A stretch of 64,000 nt of DNA from NCBI GenBank assembly GCA_947627325.1, contig CANQVO010000002.1, positions 1-64,000 of the forward strand. The letters are read 5' to 3'. The position numbers were made by a program, and so were the translations under genes. Position 1 is the first letter of the stretch; each line of letters begins with the position of its first letter. This DNA is from an uncultured Oscillospiraceae bacterium (GTDB lineage Bacteria; Bacillota; Clostridia; Oscillospirales; Oscillospiraceae). Below the pieces are notes generated by a model that was given only the letters and a program-made list of their open reading frames with translations, had not been told where the DNA came from and did no database searches. This document shows, piece after piece, positions 9,580 to 17,619 of the stretch.

Positions 9580-9608
9580 TTGCTTTTTCCCGGGGCGGAC
9601 AGTATAAT
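9580..9608 (+). promoter_or_regulatory. Sigma-A promoter of the nucleoside ABC transporter operon
   Basis: TTGCTT, 17 nt, TATAAT; the start codon of the ATPase gene follows 38 nt later. Confidence 0.75.
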
Positions 9609-9646
9609 GGAGATAGCATTTTTGAGAGAGGAGGCGGGGAGCGGTC

Positions 9647-11197
9647 ATGGCCCAGGTGGAAAACATCATCGAAATGCTCCACATCACCAAGGAGTTCCCG
9701 GGCATCATCGCCAACGACGACGTTACCCTCCAGCTTCGGCGGGGGGAGATCCACGCCCTGCTGGGGGAGAACGGGGCGGGGAAGTCCACGCTGATGAGCG
9801 TACTGTTCGGCCTCTACCAGCCGGAGAAGGGGATCATCAAGAAAAACGGGGCGGAGGTGAAGATCCACGACCCCAACGACGCCACCGCCCTGGGCATCGG
9901 CATGGTCCACCAGCACTTCAAGCTCATCGAGGTCTTCACCGTGCTGGACAACATCATCCTGGGGGCGGAGACCACCAAGCTGGGCTTTCTGAGCAAGAAG
10001 GAGGCCCGCAAAAAGGTGGAGGCCCTGTCGGAGCGGTACGGGCTGAAAGTGGACCTGGACGCCCGGGTGGAGGACATCACCGTGGGGATGCAGCAACGGG
10101 TGGAGATCCTCAAGATGCTCTACCGGGACAACGAGATCCTCATCTTTGACGAGCCCACCGCCGTCCTCACCCCCCAGGAGATCGACGAGCTGATGGCCAC
10201 CATGAAGGAGTTTGCCAAGGAGGGCAAGTCCATCCTCTTCATCTCCCACAAGCTCAACGAGATCATGGCGGTGGCCGACCGGGTCACCGTGCTCCGCAAG
10301 GGCCGGTGCGTGGGCACGGTGGACACCAAGGACACCGACAAGCAGGCCCTGTCCAACATGATGGTGGGCCGCCCGGTGCAGTTGGAGGTGGACAAGACCC
10401 CCGCCAAGCCCGGGGAGGTGGTGCTGGAGGTGGAGCACTTCACCGTCCCCGCCAGGGGCTCCCACAAGCGCGACGCGGTCCACGACGTGAGTTTCCAGGT
10501 CCGGGCGGGGGAGATCGTCTGCATCGCCGGCATCGACGGCAACGGCCAGACCGAGTTCATCCACGGCCTCACCGGCTTGGACCGGGCCAGCGGCTCCATC
10601 CGCCTGCTGGGGGAGGACGTGTCCCACGCCTCCATCCGGGGCCGGGGCAAGCACATGAGCCACATCCCCGAAGACCGCCACAAGCACGGCCTGGTGCTGG
10701 ACTTCACCCTGGAGCGGAACCTGGTCCTCCAGCGGTTCCGGGAGCCCCGCTTCCAAAAGGCGGGCTTTATCGACCAAAAGGCGGTGCGGGCCTACGCGGA
10801 AAAGCTCATCGAGCAGTTTGACGTCCGCTCCGGCCAGGGGCCGGTGACCATCGCCCGGTCCATGTCCGGCGGCAACCAGCAAAAGGCCATCATCGCCCGG
10901 GAGCTGGACCGGGACAAGCCCCTGGTGGTGGCCGTCCAGCCCACCCGGGGTCTGGACGTGGGGGCCATCGAGTACATCCACAGCCAGCTGGTCCGCCAGC
11001 GGGACCAGGGCAAGGCCATTTTGCTGGTCTCCCTGGAGCTGGACGAGGTCATGAGCCTCTCTGACCGCATCCTGGTGATGTATGAAGGGGAGATCGTGGG
11101 CGAGCTGGACCCCAAGGCCACCACCGTCCAGGAGCTGGGGCTCTACATGGCGGGGGCCAAGCGGGCGGACGGGAGAAAGGAGGTCGAGGGCGCGTGA
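9647..11197 (+). CDS. ABC transporter ATPase, double-domain (NupO/YufO-like)
   Basis: Energises nucleoside import. 516 aa with two ABC domains. Domain 1: Walker A GENGAGKST near residue 40, then MVHQHFKLIEVFTV and LIFDEPTAVLTP. Domain 2: IAGIDGNGQTEF near 300 replaces a normal Walker A, which is typical of the second half of this family, with MSGGNQQKAIIARE and VAVQPTRGLDVGA. GGAGG precedes the ATG. The stop overlaps the next gene's GTG start. Order ATPase-permease-permease matches B. subtilis yufOPQ. Confidence 0.94.
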   Translation: MAQVENIIEMLHITKEFPGIIANDDVTLQLRRGEIHALLGENGAGKSTLMSVLFGLYQPEKGIIKKNGAEVKIHDPNDATALGIGMVHQHFKLIEVFTVLDNIILGAETTKLGFLSKKEARKKVEALSERYGLKVDLDARVEDITVGMQQRVEILKMLYRDNEILIFDEPTAVLTPQEIDELMATMKEFAKEGKSILFISHKLNEIMAVADRVTVLRKGRCVGTVDTKDTDKQALSNMMVGRPVQLEVDKTPAKPGEVVLEVEHFTVPARGSHKRDAVHDVSFQVRAGEIVCIAGIDGNGQTEFIHGLTGLDRASGSIRLLGEDVSHASIRGRGKHMSHIPEDRHKHGLVLDFTLERNLVLQRFREPRFQKAGFIDQKAVRAYAEKLIEQFDVRSGQGPVTIARSMSGGNQQKAIIARELDRDKPLVVAVQPTRGLDVGAIEYIHSQLVRQRDQGKAILLVSLELDEVMSLSDRILVMYEGEIVGELDPKATTVQELGLYMAGAKRADGRKEVEGA

Positions 11198-12498
11198 GAG
11201 ACAAGGCGATCACCCTTTGGAACAAGGAGGGGACCCGGTCTGTCGTCGCCTCCCTGATCTCCATCCTCATCGGCCTTCTGGTGGGCAGTATCCTGGTGCT
11301 GGTCATGGGCCTCTTCACCCCCTCCCTGGGGATGCGTGGGGCCTGGGACGGCATCCGGCTGGTGTTCTTCGGCATCCTCTCCACCGGGCGGGACGCCGCG
11401 GGGGAGCTCACCTTCGGCTTCAACGGCGTGAACATCGGCAATATGCTCTTCCGGGCCATGCCCCTGATCCTCACCGGCCTGTCGGTGGCGGTGGCGTACC
11501 AGACCGGCCTCTTCAACATCGGCGCGCCGGGGCAGTACCTCATGGGCACCATGGCCACCCTGGTCATCGCCCTGTCCATCCCCGCCGGGTCCATGCCCAA
11601 GCTGGTCATCTGGCTGTTGGCCTTCTTCGGGGGGATGCTGGCCGGGGCGCTGTGGGGCTGTATCCCCGGCCTTGTGAAGGCGTTCCTCAACATCAACGAG
11701 GTGCTGGCCTGTATCATGACCAACTGGATCGCCGGCAACCTGGTGGCCGCCGTCTTTGACGGCAGCCGCTTCCGCAACATGGTGGAGACCACCAAGACCG
11801 GCTACATCTACAAGACCACCTTCGGCCTGACCCGGGTGGCCGCCGGCACCGGCCTGGGCGGCGGGGACTACACCTATGTGGACGGCGCGGGGGTAGCCAC
11901 GGCCAAGATGGGCCTTGACAAGCTCTTCCCCGGCTCTCAGATCAACGGCGGCATCCTCATTGCCATCCTCATCGCCGTGCTGGTGTACATCCTCATGTCC
12001 AAGACCACCCTGGGCTACCAGCTCAAGGCCTGCGGGGCCAACCGCCACGCCGCCCGCTACGCCGGGATCAACGACAAGCGCAACATCGTCCTCTCCATGG
12101 CCATCGCCGGGGCGCTGGCCGGGACCGCCGCGGCGCTCTACTGCCTGTCGGGCAACACGGAGTACTACTGGACCTCCGCCTACCAGACCCTGCCCGCCGT
12201 GGGCTTCAACGGCATCCCGGTGGCCCTGCTGGCCGTCTGCAACCCCATCGCGGTGATTTTCACCGGCTGTTTTATGTCCATGCTCAACGTGGTGGGCCTG
12301 CAAATGCGGAACCTCACCGCCTATAACGAGTACATCGCCGACGTCATCATCGCCGTCATCGTCTACTTTTCCGCCTTCTCCCTGGTCATCAAGAACATCT
12401 TGAGCGGTCGGAAGAAGCGCCGGAGCCAAGCGTCGGCCCCCGCCGCCCCGCCCGACCCGGGCCCGGCGACCGCGGAGAAAGGAGGCGAGGGGAAATGA
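11194..12498 (+). CDS. ABC transporter permease (NupP/YufP-like)
   Basis: Integral membrane subunit of the nucleoside importer. 434 aa from GTG 11194 with AAAGGAGG upstream. About ten hydrophobic segments. The branched-chain-type permease signatures FNIGAPGQYLMG and CGANRHAARYAGI are present. A hydrophilic tail rich in Ala, Pro, Lys and Arg follows the last membrane segment. It overlaps both neighbours by 4 nt, implying translational coupling. Confidence 0.92.
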   Translation: MRDKAITLWNKEGTRSVVASLISILIGLLVGSILVLVMGLFTPSLGMRGAWDGIRLVFFGILSTGRDAAGELTFGFNGVNIGNMLFRAMPLILTGLSVAVAYQTGLFNIGAPGQYLMGTMATLVIALSIPAGSMPKLVIWLLAFFGGMLAGALWGCIPGLVKAFLNINEVLACIMTNWIAGNLVAAVFDGSRFRNMVETTKTGYIYKTTFGLTRVAAGTGLGGGDYTYVDGAGVATAKMGLDKLFPGSQINGGILIAILIAVLVYILMSKTTLGYQLKACGANRHAARYAGINDKRNIVLSMAIAGALAGTAAALYCLSGNTEYYWTSAYQTLPAVGFNGIPVALLAVCNPIAVIFTGCFMSMLNVVGLQMRNLTAYNEYIADVIIAVIVYFSAFSLVIKNILSGRKKRRSQASAPAAPPDPGPATAEKGGEGK

Positions 12499-13523
12499 CA
12501 TTTCTCATCCAACAGACCCTTCGCTACGCCGTGCCCCTGATGATCGTAGCCCTGGCCGGCGTCTTTGCCGAGCGAAGCGGCATCATCAACCTGGCCCTGG
12601 AGGGCACCATGGTCTTCGGGGCGTTCACCGGCGTGCTGTTTGTCCGCCTGACCCAGGCCCTGCCCGTGTTCGCCCAGGCGAAAGCGGCGGGCAACTGGGT
12701 CACGCTCCAGGGCTACGAGCTGCTGGGGATGCTGGTGGCGGCCCTCTGCGGGGCGGTCTTCTCCCTGCTGCTCTCTTTCGCGTCGGTGAACCTGAAGGCG
12801 GACCAGACCATCGGCGGCACCGCCCTCAACCTGATCGCCCCCGCCCTGGTGCTCTTTCTCATCCGCATCATCGCCGGGCAGAACACCCTGCTCATCGACG
12901 GGGACGCCCCCAGCTGGTTCATGCTGAAGAACAGCCTCTTCGGCATGGGCCGCACGGAGAAGGGCAACTTCCTGTGGGAGACCTTTGTGAACAAGAACTA
13001 CCTGGCCACCTACGTGTGCATCCTGCTGTTTGTGGTCTTGTCCATCCTGCTCTATAAGACCCGCTTCGGCCTGCGCCTGCGCTCCTGCGGGGAGAACCCC
13101 CAGGCCGCCGACTCCCTGGGCATCAACGTCTACAAAATGCGCTACGCCGGCACCACCATCTCCGGCGCCCTGGCCGGCCTGGGCGGCTTTGTCTACGCCC
13201 TCACCACCGCCAACTGCGCCTCCACCGGGGAGGTGGCGGGCTTCGGCTTCCTGGCTTTGGCGGTGATGATCTTCGGCAACTGGAAGCCCCTGAACATCGC
13301 CGGGGCCTCCCTGATCTTCGGCGTGTTCAAGTGCATCGCCGCGTCTTACACCAGCCTGGACATCAACGGCGACGGGGTCTACTGGCTGGCCTCCCTGCCC
13401 ATCAGCGGCCACATCTATCGGATGCTGCCCTACGTTATCACCCTGATCGTCCTGGCCTTCACCTCCAAAAAATCCCGCGCCCCCAAGGCGGAGGGCCAGC
13501 CCTACGACAAGGGCCAGCGGTAA
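12495..13523 (+). CDS. ABC transporter permease (NupQ/YufQ-like)
   Basis: Second permease of the nucleoside importer, 342 aa. Begins with RYAVPLMIVALAGVFAERSG, followed by INLALEGTMVFGAFTG, the family's substrate-channel motif. Later GLRLRSCGENPQAADSLGI and YAGTTISGALAGLGG. About eight to nine membrane segments. Last gene of the operon; a strong terminator follows. Confidence 0.92.
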   Translation: MTFLIQQTLRYAVPLMIVALAGVFAERSGIINLALEGTMVFGAFTGVLFVRLTQALPVFAQAKAAGNWVTLQGYELLGMLVAALCGAVFSLLLSFASVNLKADQTIGGTALNLIAPALVLFLIRIIAGQNTLLIDGDAPSWFMLKNSLFGMGRTEKGNFLWETFVNKNYLATYVCILLFVVLSILLYKTRFGLRLRSCGENPQAADSLGINVYKMRYAGTTISGALAGLGGFVYALTTANCASTGEVAGFGFLALAVMIFGNWKPLNIAGASLIFGVFKCIAASYTSLDINGDGVYWLASLPISGHIYRMLPYVITLIVLAFTSKKSRAPKAEGQPYDKGQR

Positions 13524-13582
13524 ATCCGCAGGGGAGACCCGCCCCGAGATCGGCGGGCCGCCTCCGAACAAGAGCAAAGAAA

Positions 13583-13615
13583 AAGACCGTCTGCATACGC
13601 AGACGGTCTTTTTTT
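13583..13615. terminator. Bidirectional terminator between nup operon and tRNA cluster
   Basis: AAGACCGTCTGC/GCAGACGGTCTT with a 4-nt loop, flanked by A-run and T-run. It closes the converging transporter operon and the tRNA operon. Confidence 0.9.
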
Positions 13616-13688
13616 GGAGGCGACACCCAGACTCGAACTGGGGGTGGAGCTTTTGCAGAGCTCTGCCTTACCACTTGGCTATGTCGCC
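13615..13688 (-). tRNA. tRNA-Cys (GCA)
   Basis: Minus-strand cloverleaf: acceptor GGCGACA/TGTCGCC, anticodon stem GAGCT/AGCTC with loop CTGCAAA, T loop TTCGAGT, encoded CCA. Last gene of the five-tRNA operon. Confidence 0.96.
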
Positions 13689-13811
13689 GTGCTTCCAGTC
13701 TATGTGGAGAAGGGAGGGGTCATGCGAACAATTACGCCCGCTACGAAAGGGGAGAGGGGAATTTATTACGGGAAACCTGCCTACCAGGAATGGGCGGCGC
13801 TGGAGGGAAAA

Positions 13812-13887
13812 TGGAGCGGGTGACGAGGCTCGAACTCGCTACCTCCACCTTGGCAAGGTGGCGCTCTACCAGATGAGCTACACCCGC
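13812..13887 (-). tRNA. tRNA-Gly (GCC)
   Basis: Acceptor GCGGGTG/CACCCGC, anticodon stem CCACC/GGTGG with loop TTGCCAA, T loop TTCGAGC, encoded CCA. Confidence 0.96.
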
Positions 13888-13918
13888 GTGTTGCCGTGAC
13901 GACCCCCCAGGGGGGAAA

Positions 13919-13950
13919 CTGCGTTGGATGGGCGGGCCCACCCAACGCAG
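13919..13950. other. Perfect inverted repeat between tRNA-Phe and tRNA-Gly
   Basis: Arms CTGCGTTGG and CCAACGCAG, with an inner TGGG/CCCA pair. It would form a hairpin in the tRNA precursor. It may be a processing signal or a weak attenuator; only three T follow on the minus strand. Confidence 0.4.
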
Positions 13951-13955
13951 CTTTT

Positions 13956-14031
<76 letters not shown>

Positions 14032-14034
14032 AAA

Positions 14035-14111
<77 letters not shown>

Positions 14112-14115
14112 ATCT

Positions 14116-14191
14116 TGGTGGGAACAACAGGGCTCGAACCTGTGACATCATGCGTGTAAGGCATGCGCTCTACCAGCTGAGCTATGCTCCC
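14116..14191 (-). tRNA. tRNA-Val (TAC)
   Basis: Acceptor begins GGGAGCA, anticodon stem CATGC/GCATG with loop CTTACAC, T loop TTCGAGC, encoded CCA. First tRNA of the operon. Confidence 0.96.
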
Positions 14192-14224
14192 CTGTTGTGT
14201 CGTCACGGTTAGACGGCGTTTGTT

Positions 14225-14253
14225 ATTATACCCACTGCCACCCCGGTTGTCAA
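14225..14253 (-). promoter_or_regulatory. Consensus promoter of the tRNA operon
   Basis: Minus strand TTGACA (14253-14248), 17 nt, TATAAT (14230-14225). A perfect sigma-A match about 34 nt before tRNA-Val; drives Val-Asp-Phe-Gly-Cys. Confidence 0.92.
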
Positions 14254-14342
14254 GACTTTTCCCAAATTTTCCGAGGAAAATCCCCTGGGGCGGGGGAGGG
14301 ACCGGGCCCCCGCGGGCCCGGCCCCGTCCCCGCCGGCCCGGC

Positions 14343-14981
14343 TCAGTCGAGCACCGTCACGGAGGCGATCACCGGCTGTTCCTCGGCGGGGATGGTGCCG
14401 TTGTCGTCGATGGGCTGGGCGGCCTGGCACACCGCGTCCACCACCTCCATCCCCTCGGTGACATAGCCGAAGGCGGCGTACTGGCCGTCCAGGAAGGTGG
14501 AGTCGGCGTGGACGATGAAGAACTGACTGCTGGCGCTGTCCGGCTCACTGGTCCGGGCCATGGAGATGACCCCCCGGACGTGGGAGATGGGATTGTCCCA
14601 GCCGTTGGCGGAAAACTCGCCGTAGATGGGCTCCGCCGCCTCCTCCGGGCTCCGGGGCGCGCCGCCCTGCATCATAAAGCCCGCCATGATGCGGTGGAAG
14701 GTGAGCCCGTCGTAAAAGCCGTCCCGGGCCAGGGCCAGGAAGTTCTCCACCGTAATGGGGGCGGCGTCCCCGTCCAGTTCCAGCTTCACCACGCCGTAGT
14801 CGGCGATGTCGATCTCCACGTGGTGGAGGTTTTCCCCCTGCGTCTCCTCCGCCGCCTGGCCGGAAGGGGAGGGCTCCGCTGGGGCGGGGGAGCCCTCCGC
14901 CGCCGACCCGCCGGAGCTTCCGCACCCCGCCAGCCCCAGCAGCAGAACGACCCCCAGCGCCAACGCGAGAACCTTTTTCAT
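14343..14981 (-). CDS. Lipoprotein cyclophilin-type peptidyl-prolyl isomerase
   Basis: Predicted surface-anchored prolyl isomerase assisting folding of exported proteins. 212 aa; lipobox LAGC with Cys20, then a Ser-Ala-Pro-Glu linker to about residue 50. The cyclophilin domain contains NFLALARDGFYDGLTFHRI, GFMMQGG, GVISMART, SASSQFFIVHAD and LDGQYAAFGYVTEGM, including the catalytic FHR and QFFI positions. AAAGGAGG lies upstream. It is a secreted paralogue of the cytoplasmic cyclophilin at 17085-17606. Confidence 0.93.
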   Translation of the reverse strand: MKKVLALALGVVLLLGLAGCGSSGGSAAEGSPAPAEPSPSGQAAEETQGENLHHVEIDIADYGVVKLELDGDAAPITVENFLALARDGFYDGLTFHRIMAGFMMQGGAPRSPEEAAEPIYGEFSANGWDNPISHVRGVISMARTSEPDSASSQFFIVHADSTFLDGQYAAFGYVTEGMEVVDAVCQAAQPIDDNGTIPAEEQPVIASVTVLD

Positions 14982-15038
14982 CTCTATGACCTCCTTTTTT
15001 CAAATCAACGCCCCGCCGCGGTATGCGGGAACGACCAA

Positions 15039-15758
15039 TCACGCTTCCTCCAGCAGGTAGTGCAGCATTTGCTCCGGCGCGTCAAGAAACCGTTTTGTGA
15101 CCAGGTAGTGATCCGTCTCCCGATAGGCCGTTTTTTGGATGCCCGCGTCGGAGAACTGGTAGATCTCCGCCCCTGGAAACGCCATCAGCAGGGGGGAATG
15201 TGTGGCGATGATGAACTGAGAGTTTTCCCTCACCAGCCGACCCATCTCAACGATAAGACTCAACTGCCGCTGGGGCGAGAGCGCGGCCTCCGGCTCGTCC
15301 AAAAGGTAGAGGCCGTTCCCCTCGAATCGGTTGGACACCAGCGCCATAAAGGCCTCCCCGTGCGACTGGGCGTGAAAGGACACCCCGCCATAGCGCAGCA
15401 AGGTGCTGGTGTCGTCAAGGTAGCTGGCGGTATTGTAAAAACTCTCTGCCCGCAGGAAAAACCCGTCCTTGGGGGGAATGGTCTTGATGACGGTGATCAG
15501 GTCGCATAGCTCTGAATGGGTCGCTCTTGTGGAGAAGGAAAAATCCCTTGACCCGCCCTCCGGGTTGAACCTCATGGAGACGGCGATCGCCTCGAGAAAG
15601 GTGGACTTGCCGCTTCCGTTTTCCCCGATCAAAAAAGTCACCGGCGCGCGGAACTCCAGCCCTTCCATCTGGCTAAAATGGCGGATCGCGGGGATATTTC
15701 GCAAATAGGACTGCTCGTCCGGCATTTCCCGAAGCCGGATCCCCCTGACATAATTCAC
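15039..15758 (-). CDS. AAA family ATPase (ABC/RecF-like, stand-alone)
   Basis: Predicted ATPase of the AAA_15/AAA_21 type; cellular role unknown. 239 aa from GTG 15758 with GGAGGGAGG upstream. Walker A is FLIGENGSGKSTF near residue 42. Walker B plus D-loop is LYLLDEPEAALSPQRQL, followed by FIIATHSPLLMAFPGA. It lacks a coiled-coil insert and has no TOPRIM domain, so it is not a full OLD nuclease. No partner gene adjoins it. Its transcript would begin in front of the double-cloverleaf element, giving a long structured leader. Confidence 0.8.
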   Translation of the reverse strand: MNYVRGIRLREMPDEQSYLRNIPAIRHFSQMEGLEFRAPVTFLIGENGSGKSTFLEAIAVSMRFNPEGGSRDFSFSTRATHSELCDLITVIKTIPPKDGFFLRAESFYNTASYLDDTSTLLRYGGVSFHAQSHGEAFMALVSNRFEGNGLYLLDEPEAALSPQRQLSLIVEMGRLVRENSQFIIATHSPLLMAFPGAEIYQFSDAGIQKTAYRETDHYLVTKRFLDAPEQMLHYLLEEA

Positions 15759-15802
15759 CCCGCCGCCTCCCTCCGCCGCGAACGCCGCGTTGCGGCCATT
15801 AT

Positions 15803-15880
15803 ACCATAGTTGCAAGCTACTGTGTAGCTTGCGCGCCGCAAAAGCGGCGCAAAACCGGCGAAGCCGGTTTTGACTATGGT
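15803..15880. repeat. Cloverleaf-like palindromic element, unit 1 (78 nt)
   Basis: Outer stem ACCATAGT (15803-15810) with ACTATGGT (15873-15880). It closes three perfect hairpins: GCAAGCTAC/GTAGCTTGC (15812-15832, loop TGT), GCGCCGC/GCGGCGC (15833-15850, loop AAAA) and AAAACCGG/CCGGTTTT (15851-15871, loop CGAAG). Almost every base is paired. Not a tRNA: there is no T loop and no CCA. No coding frame of note. Confidence 0.8.
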
Positions 15881-15885
15881 GCAAC

Positions 15886-15963
15886 ATTCGCGCCGACACT
15901 TTTGCGGAGCAAAAGTGCGCCTGCCACCGGCAGACCGGTGTGCTTTGCACACCGAGCGCGAAT
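15886..15963. repeat. Cloverleaf-like palindromic element, unit 2 (78 nt)
   Basis: Same architecture and length as unit 1 but different sequence. Outer stem ATTCGCGC (15886-15893) with GCGCGAAT (15956-15963). Hairpins: CACTTTTGC/GCAAAAGTG (15897-15917, loop GGA), CTGCC/GGCAG (15921-15933, loop ACC) and CGGTGTGC/GCACACCG (15936-15954, loop TTT). Five nt separate it from unit 1. Confidence 0.8.
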
Positions 15964-15992
15964 ATTATACCACACCCCGGCATGGGATTCAA
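15964..15992 (-). promoter_or_regulatory. Promoter of the AAA ATPase gene; -10 duplicated across the cloverleaf element
   Basis: Minus strand TTGAAT (15992-15987), 17 nt, TATAAT (15969-15964), overlapping the vanZ stop. The 9-mer ATTATACCA containing this -10 occurs again at 15798-15806 on the other side of the cloverleaf pair, where no -35 exists. This fits a 9-bp target duplication made when the element inserted. Confidence 0.7.
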
Positions 15993-16591
15993 CCAGCCCC
16001 GTCTGGGCCCTTGCCTTTGGTTAGGGCCTTTCGCAATAGGAAGAAGGCCAGGGTGGAGGCGGCCACGCTCAGGGCGTTCAAGATCACGTCGTTGACGTCG
16101 AACGCCCGGCCAAAGATGGGTTGCAGTAGCTCGACCGCCGCCATGCAGGCCCACCCGGCCAGCATAGTCCTCCGCCAGGAGGCGCCGGGGTGGGACAGGG
16201 GATAGAGGACGCCGAAGGGCAGAAAGAGGAGCAGGTTGCCGATCGTCTCCCCGTCGCCCAGCCGGTTCCAGAAATCGGGGATCAGGTCAAAGTTCCCGTC
16301 AAACCAGAAAAGCCGGAGGCCGCTCTCCCCGTGATAGAGTAGGAAGTACCAGAGGACTTGGATCACTCTCAGCAGGGCCACCAGGCAGATTAGCCCCGTC
16401 AGATACCCCACAAAGGCGCACTCCCAGAGCGTCCGCCCCACCGGGGCGCGCCGTCCCCCGCGCCGCCGAAGCGCGTACCATATCCCCGCCGCCGCCAGCG
16501 CCACAGGGAGCACCTGCAAAAAATAGCCCGGGTAGGTTTCGAAAAAGAAATATTGAAACGTCATGTCTTTGGGGAAATACATCCCGACCAT
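15989..16591 (-). CDS. VanZ-like membrane protein
   Basis: VanZ-family integral membrane protein; VanZ proteins are linked to low-level teicoplanin or lipoglycopeptide resistance, but most homologues have no assigned substrate. 200 aa with about five membrane segments. Family signature near residues 100-125: GNFDLIPDFWN..., ETIGNLLLFLPFGVLYPL and, after the fourth segment, AVELLQPIFGRAFDVNDVILNALS. ATG 16591 has only a weak AAGAGAG site; the in-frame ATG three codons later is an alternative start. Confidence 0.88.
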   Translation of the reverse strand: MVGMYFPKDMTFQYFFFETYPGYFLQVLPVALAAAGIWYALRRRGGRRAPVGRTLWECAFVGYLTGLICLVALLRVIQVLWYFLLYHGESGLRLFWFDGNFDLIPDFWNRLGDGETIGNLLLFLPFGVLYPLSHPGASWRRTMLAGWACMAAVELLQPIFGRAFDVNDVILNALSVAASTLAFFLLRKALTKGKGPDGAG

Positions 16592-16674
16592 CTCTCTTTT
16601 TTCCAGAAATAGAAAAAGAGCCAGAACGCCCCGCCGACCATGTGTATGGCGGCACGGTTCGCCTGGCTCTCCTT

Positions 16675-17024
16675 TGGTGGAGCCGAGGGGAGTTGAACCC
16701 CTGTCCGAAAACGCTTTGACGGGAACTTCTCCGGGCGCAGACGGTTATTTGAATTCCCTCACCCAGGCGTGAGCCGTCACACTCGAGGGATCGGTAGAGT
16801 CATGATGCATGGCGCGCTCAACTCTTTGCGCGCGCACGGACGCCACTAAGATGACACCCTTGCCGGCCCGTGGCCCCTCCGGCGCGGATGGCTGCGGCTC
16901 TTAGGCGGCAGCGAGAACTACGTTGTCGTTGTTCTTTGATTTATAAGTTGCCCATTTTAAGGATGATAGGCGCATCCGCCCGCTATTCCCGCCTCCACGT
17001 CCCCGTCGAAACCGGTACGGCCCC
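16675..17024 (-). ncRNA. ssrA: Transfer-messenger RNA (tmRNA)
   Basis: Rescues stalled ribosomes by trans-translation. The 5' end GGGGCCGTACCGGTTTCGAC pairs with the 3' end (GGCTCCACCA), and the T arm is ACAGGGGTTCAACTCCCCT. The tag reading frame ends AAC GAC AAC GTA GTT CTC GCT GCC GCC TAA, so the peptide ends NDNVVLAAA; the resume codon a few codons upstream is uncertain. Pseudoknot-rich middle is GC-rich. smpB lies just upstream with one cyclophilin gene between. Confidence 0.97.
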
Positions 17025-17028
17025 ATGT

Positions 17029-17050
17029 GAGAGCGGCGCGCCGCCCTCTC
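17029..17050. other. GC-rich hairpin between cyclophilin gene and tmRNA
   Basis: GAGAGCGGCG pairs with CGCCGCCCTCTC with a 2-nt bulge, ending 5 nt before the tmRNA 5' end. No T-run, so more likely a processing hairpin than a terminator. Confidence 0.4.
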
Positions 17051-17084
17051 GGGATAGGCTGAGGATAGCAACGTAGTTCTTCGT

Positions 17085-17606
17085 TTACACCTTCTCCGGG
17101 GCGGGGTAGTCCTCCCCGTGGGTGTCGATGGTGATGGTCTGGATCCGCTGGGGGGTCTTGGGCTTGTCGTTGAAATCGGTGGGGACGGCGACGATGGCGT
17201 CGGCGGTCTCCATGCCCTCCGTCACCCGGCCAAAGGCGGCGTACTGCCCGTCCAGGTGGGGCGCCTTCTCCACCATGATGAAGAACTGGCTGCCCGCGGA
17301 GTTGGGGGACATGGCCCGGGCCATGGAGAGAACGCCCCTGTCGTGGACCAGGTCGTTCTGGGCAAAGCCGTTGCCGGAGAACTCCCCCCGGATGGTGTAC
17401 CCCGGGCCGCCGGTGCCGGTGCCGTGGGGACAGCCGCCCTGGATCATAAAGCCGGGGATGACCCGGTGGAAGGTCAGGCCGTCATAGAACCCGGCCCGGG
17501 CCAGGGCGATGAAGTTGCGGACGGAGTTGGGGGCCTTGTCGGGGTAGAGCTCCCCGGACATGACCTTGCCGTCCGCCATGGTGATGGTAAAGGTGGGGTT
17601 TGCCAT
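17085..17606 (-). CDS. Cytoplasmic cyclophilin-type peptidyl-prolyl isomerase
   Basis: Accelerates cis-trans isomerisation of Xaa-Pro bonds. 173 aa from ATG 17606, selected over an ATG 9 nt upstream because GGAG sits 8 nt before it. Complete small cyclophilin: GELYPDKAPNSVRNFIALA, GLTFHRVIPGFMIQGG, GVLSMARAMSPNSAGSQFFI and LDGQYAAFGRVTEGME. No signal peptide. Lies 13 nt after smpB, so probably co-transcribed with it and possibly with ssrA. Confidence 0.95.
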   Translation of the reverse strand: MANPTFTITMADGKVMSGELYPDKAPNSVRNFIALARAGFYDGLTFHRVIPGFMIQGGCPHGTGTGGPGYTIRGEFSGNGFAQNDLVHDRGVLSMARAMSPNSAGSQFFIMVEKAPHLDGQYAAFGRVTEGMETADAIVAVPTDFNDKPKTPQRIQTITIDTHGEDYPAPEKV

Positions 17607-17619
17607 AGTCAACACTCCT

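Noticed and set aside
15798-15806. Second TATAAT as an additional promoter for the ATPase gene
   Set aside because: No -35 lies at 16-18 nt; the upstream sequence is the inner stem of the cloverleaf. Better explained as the duplicated copy of the true -10.
16563-17076. Plus-strand open frames over 16.6-17.1 kb
   Set aside because: The region is a complete tmRNA on the minus strand.
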